Positions 14,999-20,767 of a DNA stretch of 20,767 nt are shown piece by piece. The notes beneath the pieces were generated by a model. It did not search any database, was not told the origin of the DNA, and saw only the letters and a program-made list of their open reading frames with translations. Every line of letters starts with the position of its first letter. Positions within the stretch are counted from its first letter, which is position 1. The stretch comes from Actinobacteria bacterium UBA2286 (GTDB taxonomy: Bacteria; Actinomycetota; Coriobacteriia; Anaerosomatales; Anaerosomataceae), in NCBI GenBank assembly GCA_002345925.1, contig DDWM01000035.1, positions 1-20,767 on the forward strand. The letters are read 5' to 3'. Made by a program: the position numbers and the translations under genes.

Positions 14999-15007
14999 GA
15001 CTTCCCC

Positions 15008-16129
15008 CTACTCCAGCGGTTTGAGAACCGCGTCGAATCCGGCGGCATCCAGGTCACTCAGTAGACGTGCCCTATCGCCTTCGTCGGTAAGCACGAGACG
15101 CAGCACGGCGCTGTCCTCTGACTGATGGTCGATCTCGATATCTTCGATGTTACAGCCGGCGCGGCCGACTGCGGTTGTTATCTCACTCACTACACCAGGT
15201 CGGTCTGACATCGACAGCGAGAGCTCAAAGAGCGCGGCTGTTGCAGGCACCCACTGCGCAGGCAGCGCACGGCGTACCTCGGCGGGCTCGGCCAGCCACG
15301 TTCGGACAGCCTCAGCGTCTCCATCGGCAACCGCCTCAGCGAATTCGCCGAGAACCGACTGCAGCTCTTCGATTCCCGCTACTAGCGGGCCGGCGTTATC
15401 CAGGCAGATTCCCGTCCACAACTCCGGACTTCCGGCCGCGACTCGCGTCATGTCCTTGAAGCCACCCGCCGCAAGCCGAAGCACATCTCGGCCACCGCGC
15501 TGCGAGCGACGCGATGCCAGCGCTACAAGCGCAGACGCCGCCACATGCGGCACGTGACTGACAACTGCGACAGCTTCGTCATGTGCCTCAGCCGGCACGG
15601 AGATGACCCTGGCGCCGATTGCCGAGACGAACTCATGCACCTGACGATACGCCTCAAGGTTGGTGTCGTCGGTCGGCGTGAGCACGTAGTACGCACCCTT
15701 GAAGATGGCCGGGTCGGCAGCGGTGATACCGCTACGCTCCGAGCCAGCCATGGGGTGACCGCCGACGAATGCAAAGGAGGTGCCTTCGTGGCGCTGCGCC
15801 GCGTCCATGACGCCTCTCTTTGTGGAAGCGACATCAGACACGATGCCCTGGTATCCGGCGTCATGCAGCTTGCCCAGCCATTCGCCGATACGGCGAGCCG
15901 GTGTTGCAAGGATGACGATGTCGACCACTCCCGGCTTCAGCCAACCCGCCGAGAACGCCTCTTTGGGCTGGGCTGCCGCGTCGGCAAGGTGCGTCTCCAC
16001 CGCGTATGCGAGCGTCTTCTGGTCGGTGTCGACCGCATAGATCACGGGCGGGTCGTCGAGGGCTTTGGCGGCAGCGGCAATCGAACCGCCGATGAGTCCC
16101 ATTCCGACGATCATCATCGAGCGGAACAT
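15008..16129 (-). CDS. tyrA: prephenate dehydrogenase with C-terminal ACT domain
   Basis: This enzyme oxidatively decarboxylates prephenate to 4-hydroxyphenylpyruvate, the committed tyrosine step. The 373-aa protein has the dinucleotide-binding GMGLIGGS (9-16), DVASTKRG, GGHPMAGSERSG (the prephenate-binding region) and VVSHVPHVAASAL. Residues from about 300 to the end form an ACT-like domain (LSMSDRPGVVSEITTAVGRA, then IEDIEI), which suggests allosteric control by an amino acid, probably tyrosine. The start ATG overlaps the DAHP synthase stop in TGATG, with GGAGG 5 nt upstream. Arogenate use cannot be excluded from sequence alone. Confidence 0.94.
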   Translation of the reverse strand: MFRSMMIVGMGLIGGSIAAAAKALDDPPVIYAVDTDQKTLAYAVETHLADAAAQPKEAFSAGWLKPGVVDIVILATPARRIGEWLGKLHDAGYQGIVSDVASTKRGVMDAAQRHEGTSFAFVGGHPMAGSERSGITAADPAIFKGAYYVLTPTDDTNLEAYRQVHEFVSAIGARVISVPAEAHDEAVAVVSHVPHVAASALVALASRRSQRGGRDVLRLAAGGFKDMTRVAAGSPELWTGICLDNAGPLVAGIEELQSVLGEFAEAVADGDAEAVRTWLAEPAEVRRALPAQWVPATAALFELSLSMSDRPGVVSEITTAVGRAGCNIEDIEIDHQSEDSAVLRLVLTDEGDRARLLSDLDAAGFDAVLKPLE

Positions 16130-17151
16130 CAGGCCCTCCCGAAGTTGCGACCCTCGAGCGTGACGAGCGGCGTGATGTCGCTCACGAGTGCATCAAACTC
16201 AGCCGGACGTAGTGACTGAGGTCCGTCGCAGCGTGCGTGCTCGGGATCTATATGCACTTCGACCATGAGGCCGTCGGCACCGGTAGCCACAGCAGCGCGG
16301 CACATGGGCGCCACGAGCTCGCGTCTGCCGGTGGCATGCGAGGGGTCCACGATGATCGGCAGGTGCGTGAGCGTCTTGAGCGCCGCTACTGCCGCCAGGT
16401 CGAGTGTGTTGCGTGTGTACGTCTCAAACGTTCGGATGCCGCGCTCGCAGAGCATGAGGTCGCGGTTGCCGCCCTTAAGAACGTACTCTGCAGCCGAGAG
16501 CAGCTCTTCGATCGTGGCCGAGAGGCCCCGCTTCAGCAGCACGGGCTTGTTGATGGTTCCAAGCTCGTCGAGCATCCTGAAGTTCTGCATGTTACGGGCG
16601 CCCACCTGGAGCACATCAGCCCATTCGGCTACCTTCTCGGCATCGCGCACGTCGAGGATCTCGGTGACTACCGGGAGCCCGACTTCGTCGCCGGCAGCGC
16701 GCAGGAGCTTGAGGCCTTCAAGGCCCATTCCCTGGAATGCGTACGGGCTCGAACGAGGCTTGTAGGCACCGCCGCGGAGCATCGTGGCACCGGAGGCTTT
16801 GACGGCGCGAGCTGTCGCGAAGAGCTGTTCTTCTGATTCGATCGAGCACGGACCGGCGATCATCGCGAACGCTCCGCCACCGACCGTGGCCGAGCCGATC
16901 TTAATGACAGTGTCCTCTGGCTGGAAGTCGCGCGACACCAGCTTGTATGGCTTGAGGACCCGGATAACCTGCTCAACACCTTGCAGGCCTTCGAGCTCGA
17001 GGGCGTACATGACTTCGCGATCGCCGATGACGCCGATGATCGTCTTGACTTCGCCTTGCGACAGGTGCGCCTCGGCACCTGCTTCATGAAGTAGACCTAC
17101 AACGTGGTCGACCTCCGCCTGAGTGGCGTGGTCGCGCATGATTACGAGCAT
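16129..17151 (-). CDS. aroF: 3-deoxy-7-phosphoheptulonate (DAHP) synthase, type I-beta with N-terminal regulatory domain
   Basis: This enzyme condenses phosphoenolpyruvate and erythrose 4-phosphate, the entry step of the shikimate pathway. The 340-aa protein starts with a ferredoxin-like domain of about 70 residues (MLVIMRDHATQAEVDHVV) of the kind that confers feedback inhibition in the Thermotoga enzyme. The KDO8P-synthase-like barrel follows: AGPCSIES (metal-binding C102), LRGGAYKPRSSPYAFQG, QVGARNMQNF, LLKRG and IVDPSHATGRR. I chose ATG 17151 because GGAAGG lies 9 nt upstream; the in-frame GTG at 17160 directly touches that ribosome site and so has no spacing. The gene symbol is the generic one; aroG or aroH naming is equally used. 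Confidence 0.94.
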   Translation of the reverse strand: MLVIMRDHATQAEVDHVVGLLHEAGAEAHLSQGEVKTIIGVIGDREVMYALELEGLQGVEQVIRVLKPYKLVSRDFQPEDTVIKIGSATVGGGAFAMIAGPCSIESEEQLFATARAVKASGATMLRGGAYKPRSSPYAFQGMGLEGLKLLRAAGDEVGLPVVTEILDVRDAEKVAEWADVLQVGARNMQNFRMLDELGTINKPVLLKRGLSATIEELLSAAEYVLKGGNRDLMLCERGIRTFETYTRNTLDLAAVAALKTLTHLPIIVDPSHATGRRELVAPMCRAAVATGADGLMVEVHIDPEHARCDGPQSLRPAEFDALVSDITPLVTLEGRNFGRA

Positions 17152-17167
17152 CTGTATCACCCTTCCA

Positions 17168-17182
17168 GCACGCAGCGCGTGC
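17168..17182 (-). repeat. hairpin directly upstream of the DAHP synthase ribosome binding site
   Basis: GCACGC and GCGTGC form a perfect 6-bp GC-rich stem with a 3-nt loop, ending one base before the GGAAGG ribosome site (17161-17166), in the 70-nt spacer after hisC. There is no U-tract. It could tune translation or protect the downstream transcript, but this is inference. Confidence 0.4.
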
Positions 17183-17221
17183 GTCGCATTCTCTGACCGC
17201 TATGTGCGGCCGCGCGCGACG

Positions 17222-18322
17222 CTAAATCTTGCCGAGTCGCGCCGCGACCACTTCGAGTGCTGCAATCGTCATCTGCGTGTCTTCGGGAGTACCGATACCC
17301 ACTCGGAGTGCGGGAGCGTTCCCGAAGTCGCGGACGATCACGCCCTCCTCAAGGAGGGCCTGGAAGACTTCGACCGGACGGGAGGTGTGGATGTACACGA
17401 AGTTGGTCTCCGAGCTCGCGTACGTGATTCCCAGCCGATCGAAGCACGAATACAGATAAGTCTTCTGTTCCTGGTTCTCTTTACGCCGGCGGCGCACCTC
17501 AGCCTCGTCGTCAAGAGAGTAGTAGGCGGCGACTTGCGCCACGGAATTGACGTTGAAAGGCTCGCGCACTTTGTCCATCGCCCGGACGATCTGCGGAGGG
17601 CAGATCGCGTAGCCGACACGAAGTCCTGCAAGCGAGTAGATCTTTGAGAAGGTACGTGTGACGACGATGGGACGCTCGCCATCGAAGTACTCGAGACCGT
17701 CCGGGTACGTTTCGTCGGTCACGAACTCGAAGTACGCCTCATCGACCACCGTGAGAACATGAGCCGGTACGGCGGCCAGGAAGCGTTCGAAAGCCTCTTT
17801 GCCGTAGATGGTGCCTGTTGGGTTGTTCGGGTTGCACAGGAACACCAGGCGCGTCTGAGGGGTGATAGCAGCCAGCATCGCGTCCAAGTCGACGACATCA
17901 CCCTCAGCAAGCGGCACGCGCACGGCTGTCGCGCCGAAGATAGCGGTGACCATCGGGTACACGACGAACGACGGCCACGGGAACACGACCTCATCGCCCG
18001 GGCGCAGCACTACCTGCGCGATCAGGCGCAGAAGCTCGTTGCTGCCGTTGCCGACCGCTACAGTCTCGACCGGAACGTCAAAGCGCTTGGCCAGCTTCCC
18101 GCGAAGGGCGGTGCAGGCACCGTCTGAATAGCGGTTCAGCCGAGGCAGAATCTCCCGCATCGCCGCCATGGCGATAGGCACAGGCCCGCAGGGGTGTTCG
18201 TTGCTTGAGAGCTTAAGGACGATCTCTTTGCCCGAGCGCTCGCGAACCTGGCTCGCGCGTAGCCCGGGGGCGTACGGCACGAGTGGCTCAAGGTCGGGTC
18301 GGATTATTTCGTCCCAGGACAT
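17222..18322 (-). CDS. hisC: histidinol-phosphate aminotransferase family protein (HisC-like)
   Basis: This 366-aa fold-type I PLP aminotransferase has the HisC landmarks LSSNEHPCGP (39-48; NEHPCGP where NENPLGP is common), GNGSNELL (91-98), CNPNNPTG (163-170), DEAYFEF (194-200), the PLP lysine K227 in TRTFSKIYSLAGLRVGYAI and the phosphate-binding arginine in that same segment. HisC makes histidinol phosphate in histidine synthesis. Here it heads a cluster of DAHP synthase, tyrA and aroA, so it may also, or mainly, transaminate 4-hydroxyphenylpyruvate and phenylpyruvate, as hisC-type enzymes do in Bacillus. The start ATG has AGGAGG 6 nt upstream, overlapping a perfect inverted repeat. Confidence 0.93.
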   Translation of the reverse strand: MSWDEIIRPDLEPLVPYAPGLRASQVRERSGKEIVLKLSSNEHPCGPVPIAMAAMREILPRLNRYSDGACTALRGKLAKRFDVPVETVAVGNGSNELLRLIAQVVLRPGDEVVFPWPSFVVYPMVTAIFGATAVRVPLAEGDVVDLDAMLAAITPQTRLVFLCNPNNPTGTIYGKEAFERFLAAVPAHVLTVVDEAYFEFVTDETYPDGLEYFDGERPIVVTRTFSKIYSLAGLRVGYAICPPQIVRAMDKVREPFNVNSVAQVAAYYSLDDEAEVRRRRKENQEQKTYLYSCFDRLGITYASSETNFVYIHTSRPVEVFQALLEEGVIVRDFGNAPALRVGIGTPEDTQMTIAALEVVAARLGKI

Positions 18323-18331
18323 CTACGTCCT

Positions 18332-18357
18332 CCTCGGCTGCTCAAGGGTTGCCGAGG
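18332..18357 (-). repeat. perfect 7-bp inverted repeat in the hisC leader, overlapping the ribosome binding site
   Basis: CCTCGGC and GCCGAGG are exact reverse complements separated by 12 nt. On the minus strand the first arm starts immediately after a candidate -10, and the last arm contributes GAGG to the hisC Shine-Dalgarno. It could be an operator for a dimeric repressor at the transcription start, or an RNA hairpin hiding the ribosome site. Confidence 0.55.
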
Positions 18358-18386
18358 ATTGTCCCGCACAAAGGAGCACGGTGCAA
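18358..18386 (-). promoter_or_regulatory. candidate promoter for the hisC-DAHP synthase-tyrA-aroA unit
   Basis: The minus strand has TTGCAC (18381-18386) and GACAAT (18358-18363) exactly 17 nt apart, in the 95-nt gap between the CobC-like phosphatase and hisC. Matches to the sigma-70 consensus are 3 of 6 and 4 of 6, so the call rests mostly on spacing and position. The start site would fall inside the inverted repeat at 18332-18357. Confidence 0.35.
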
Positions 18387-18417
18387 GGGCGCAGGGGCCA
18401 CTACGCCGAGATATACC

Positions 18418-19056
18418 CTACTCGCACACCTGCTGCAGTCCGGTAAGCACTCCGGCGCCGTCGACTACGCGCAGTGTGGCGATCGTCGCGTTCGGGACGG
18501 AGAAACGCCAAGTGGAGTCCATTGGGAGCCCCATCCAGTGTGCGAGCAGCGTCCGGAAGACACCACCGTGAGTCACAACGGCGATACGGCTGGCGCCACT
18601 CTCGCATGTAGCGGCAGCGCGCCTGACGCGCGTCTCGAAGTCTACCCATGTCTCCCCGCCCGGAGCGACCGGGCCAGAACCAGGTCCACCTAGGTCAGCT
18701 GCGTCGGTTGCGACGGCGGCGCCGTTGCGAAGGTAATCGATGCTCATACCCAGCGCTGTTATCTCGCTCCACGTGAGTCCCTCGGCACGACCGAAATCGA
18801 TTTCCTGCAGGTCCTCGACAACGGTCACCGGGATACCGCATGCAGTCATCGCTTGCGCGGTCATCAGCGCACGCTTCAGCGGTGACGTGTACACGGCGAC
18901 GGGACTCCACTCCTCGATGAACTTCGTGAGCCGCAGTATCTGCTCACGCCCGTGCTCTGTGATCTCAGAGTCGCCTCTGCCAACGAACCTGCCTTCGACG
19001 TTCGCGACAGTCTCAGGATGTCGAACCACGATGATCTCAGTCACTGACGATGGCAT
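18418..19056 (-). CDS. histidine phosphatase family protein, probably alpha-ribazole phosphatase (CobC-like)
   Basis: This 212-aa member of the phosphoglycerate-mutase-like superfamily follows cobT and cobS, so dephosphorylation of alpha-ribazole 5'-phosphate (or adenosylcobalamin 5'-phosphate) in nucleotide-loop assembly is the likely role. Catalytic residues are R12-H13 in VVRHPET, R62 in TSPLKRA, E85 in LQEIDFGRAEGL and H163 in VTHGG. The motif is RHPE where RHGE/RHGQ is more typical. I chose ATG 19056, with GGAG 7 nt upstream; a GTG at 19062 overlaps the cobS stop but has only 1 nt of spacing. A general phosphatase is the alternative, since the superfamily is broad. Confidence 0.85.
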   Translation of the reverse strand: MPSSVTEIIVVRHPETVANVEGRFVGRGDSEITEHGREQILRLTKFIEEWSPVAVYTSPLKRALMTAQAMTACGIPVTVVEDLQEIDFGRAEGLTWSEITALGMSIDYLRNGAAVATDAADLGGPGSGPVAPGGETWVDFETRVRRAAATCESGASRIAVVTHGGVFRTLLAHWMGLPMDSTWRFSVPNATIATLRVVDGAGVLTGLQQVCE

Positions 19057-19058
19057 GT

Positions 19059-19799
19059 TCACACTCCAGCTACGAGCGCGGATACGGCGAGCACGAGAAC
19101 CTCAACGATGACAACCGATGCGCCGAGTAGATCGCCGCTTATGCCACCCACGGGCCGAGCGAGCACTCTCGGAACGAGCAGGGCTGCAACAAAACCAGTA
19201 AGCAGGATGATAGCGTGAATGGGTGTGATTGCCAGTAGGAGCGGTGTGCACACGGCGACGGCGATCATCCACGCAATCCAGCCCTCGCCGGTAGCAAGGC
19301 CGGCAGCAAGGCCCTCGTCGCGCGCCGGGCGAAGTGACCACAGACCGACCGACGCCGCAAACCTGCCAATGACGGGTGCGGCAAGGATTCCCCATAACTG
19401 GCCGGAAGCGACGAGCGCCCCAAGCGCCAATGTCTGCAGCAGCATCCCGATGACAATCGCCGACGCACCGAACGCGCCGGTGCGGGAATCATGCATGATC
19501 TCAAGGCGCCGCTCAGGGTCATGTCCGCCGAGTAGCCCATCAGCCGTGTCGGCAACGCCGTCCCAGTGAAGCAGCCGACTCATCGCGGCCCAAGTGGCCA
19601 TGATGAGCGCGCCGGTGAGCAGCGCTCCTAGCATCCCGACGCCGAGGCGTCCGGCGACCCAGGCCATAGCCGTGCCGATGCCGCCGAAGAGCCAGCCGAC
19701 GAGGCCGAACCACCGGGCGGGTCGCGACTGTGACCTGGCTGTGACCGGCACGATGCTGAGCCAGCCGAAGGCGGCCGCTATGTCGCGAAGGAAGCTCAC
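19059..19799 (-). CDS. cobS: adenosylcobinamide-GDP ribazoletransferase (cobalamin synthase)
   Basis: This integral membrane enzyme joins adenosylcobinamide-GDP and alpha-ribazole (or its phosphate) in the last stage of cobalamin synthesis. The 246-aa protein has many hydrophobic stretches and the family signature RLLHWDGVADTADGLLGG followed by RRLEIMHDSRTGAFG, where the aspartates bind metal. PVIGR and RPVGGISGD are further family-like blocks. The start is GTG 19799 in a GTGA overlap with the cobT stop; the longer reading frame only translates cobT sequence. Length fits the usual roughly 250 aa. Confidence 0.95.
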   Translation of the reverse strand: MSFLRDIAAAFGWLSIVPVTARSQSRPARWFGLVGWLFGGIGTAMAWVAGRLGVGMLGALLTGALIMATWAAMSRLLHWDGVADTADGLLGGHDPERRLEIMHDSRTGAFGASAIVIGMLLQTLALGALVASGQLWGILAAPVIGRFAASVGLWSLRPARDEGLAAGLATGEGWIAWMIAVAVCTPLLLAITPIHAIILLTGFVAALLVPRVLARPVGGISGDLLGASVVIVEVLVLAVSALVAGV

Positions 19800-20767
19800 G
19801 CCTCTTCGGCTCCGCTGACGCCGGCCTCGGCAAATGTAGCCATACCGCTCATGACAGCGCACGCTGCTCCCATGATCTCGATTGCGAGCGCCGCGCCGGT
19901 TCCTTCACCAAGACGCATATCGAGCTCGAGCACGGGTTCAAGGCCGAGAGCCTCCAGAACGACCGTGTGCCCCGGTTCAACTGATCGATGCGACGGGAAT
20001 ACGTACCCTGCAACTTCTGGCGACAGACGCATGGCAGCGAGCGCAGCTGCACCCGAGATGAAACCGTCTGACACCGCGCAAACGCCTGCAGCGGCCGCGC
20101 CGAGCATCACGCCTGCCATACCTGCGATCTCAAGCCCACCAACTGCAGCGAGAACGCCGAGAGCATCTAGCTTCTCGGTGCCGTTCACGGCGAGAGCGCG
20201 GCGGATGACCTCGGCTTTGTTCGCGACGCCGACGTCGTCCAGGCCCGTGCCGCGTCCGACGACGGTGCCAGGCTCAGCGCCCGTGAACGCAGCGGTCAAC
20301 GCAGCAGCGGCCGTGGTGTTCCCGATGCCCATCTCGCCCGTCCCGATCACGCGCACGCCACCAGCAACCAGCTCGGCGGCCACCCGCGCGCCGGTGAGCA
20401 GCGCTTCGGCCGCTTCCTCGCGCGCCATTGCGGGGCCTTGTGCCATGTTCGCCGTACCGGGGCGGACCTTGGCTTGCACCACATCAGCGAACCCGCTGGT
20501 GTCAGCGACTACTCCTACGTCCACAAGCACGAGCTTTGCTCCCGCATGCTTCGCAAGCTGATTGATAGCCGCGCCGCCTGCCGAGAAGTTCGCAACCATC
20601 TGCCACGTCACATCCTGCGGGTACGGCGACACTCCTTCGGCCACGACGCCATGATCTCCAGCCATCAGCACGATCGCAGAAGGCGTTGCCGAGGGACGCA
20701 CATCGCGCTGCACGATCGCCACGCGTGCCGCGAGGTCTTCAAGCTTGCCGAGGCTTCCGGGCGGCTT
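19796..20767 (-). CDS. cobT: nicotinate-nucleotide-dimethylbenzimidazole phosphoribosyltransferase, 5' end cut by window
   Basis: This enzyme activates the lower-ligand base of cobalamin by transfer of phosphoribose from nicotinate mononucleotide, giving alpha-ribazole 5'-phosphate. The last 323 residues are visible. The frame is open to the right edge and the first residues read KPPGSLGKLEDLA, the N-terminal family motif, so only a short piece is missing and the in-frame GTG at 20722 is internal. Other motifs are LMAGDHGVVAEGVSPYPQDVT, NFSAGGAAINQLA, GTGEMGIGNTTAAAA, GRGTGLDD and SHRSVEPGH. It overlaps cobS by 4 nt. A cobU or cobP kinase would be expected nearby but is not inside this window. 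Confidence 0.96.
   Translation of the reverse strand, partial: KPPGSLGKLEDLAARVAIVQRDVRPSATPSAIVLMAGDHGVVAEGVSPYPQDVTWQMVANFSAGGAAINQLAKHAGAKLVLVDVGVVADTSGFADVVQAKVRPGTANMAQGPAMAREEAAEALLTGARVAAELVAGGVRVIGTGEMGIGNTTAAAALTAAFTGAEPGTVVGRGTGLDDVGVANKAEVIRRALAVNGTEKLDALGVLAAVGGLEIAGMAGVMLGAAAAGVCAVSDGFISGAAALAAMRLSPEVAGYVFPSHRSVEPGHTVVLEALGLEPVLELDMRLGEGTGAALAIEIMGAACAVMSGMATFAEAGVSGAEEA

Noticed and set aside
15545..16219. 224-codon plus-strand open frame
   Set aside because: It is antisense to tyrA and the end of the DAHP synthase gene. The translation has no known domain.
18323..18417. T-box or leader-peptide attenuator ahead of hisC
   Set aside because: The gap is too short for a T-box. It has no T-box sequence, no terminator with a U-tract and no short ORF with aromatic codons.
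19851..20561. 236-codon plus-strand frame very rich in Ala, Ser, Thr and Pro
   Set aside because: It is antisense to cobT. The low-complexity composition is the usual reverse-strand reading of Ala/Gly/Val-rich coding DNA.

Overview
The window is a dense, almost gap-free block of housekeeping and cofactor-biosynthesis genes, and every recognisable gene is on the minus strand. I see no mobile elements, tRNA, rRNA, CRISPR arrays or phage genes. Base composition is clearly GC-rich. GTG starts are frequent and one gene (plsY) starts with TTG. Most neighbours overlap by 1-11 nt or are a few nt apart. Together with the fused RibBA, the GTP-binding Der next to a DUF512 protein, and the cob genes, this suggests a chromosomal segment from a high-GC Gram-positive bacterium. 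An Actinomycetota lineage such as Coriobacteriia is my best guess, but it rests on gene content and order, not on any marker comparison.

In transcription order (right to left) the layout is as follows. (1) cobT (5' end cut by the window edge), cobS and a CobC-like histidine phosphatase form a late cobalamin (nucleotide-loop) unit. (2) After a 95-nt gap with a candidate promoter and a perfect 7-bp inverted repeat come hisC, a DAHP synthase with an N-terminal regulatory domain, tyrA with a C-terminal ACT domain, and aroA. This is an aromatic amino-acid module carrying entry, branch-point and transamination steps. (3) After 67 nt with an extended -10-like element come cmk, plsC, ispH, a DUF512/PDZ radical-SAM-like protein, der, plsY, gpsA and rpe. 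They cover nucleotide, phospholipid, isoprenoid and ribosome-assembly functions, packed tightly enough to be one operon; gpsA makes the glycerol-3-phosphate that plsY acylates and plsC acylates again. (4) Only 12 nt after the rpe stop codon an FMN riboswitch begins. Its closing P1 helix contains the Shine-Dalgarno sequence of ribD, and it heads a complete riboflavin operon ribD-ribE-ribBA-ribH that ends at a strong hairpin terminator (2800-2832).

(5) A 327-nt non-coding stretch follows, then a small unit of an unrecognised 239-aa protein, mnmA (tRNA 2-thiouridylase) and a PHP-family histidinol-phosphatase-like gene cut by the left window edge.

The riboflavin module is self-contained: RibBA makes both precursors, RibD does deamination and reduction, RibH makes lumazine and RibE makes riboflavin. 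I found no convincing undescribed multi-gene system. The points most worth a second look are the riboswitch architecture inside a continuous gene string, the hisC leader hairpin, the unknown protein before mnmA, and the DUF512 protein between IspH and Der.
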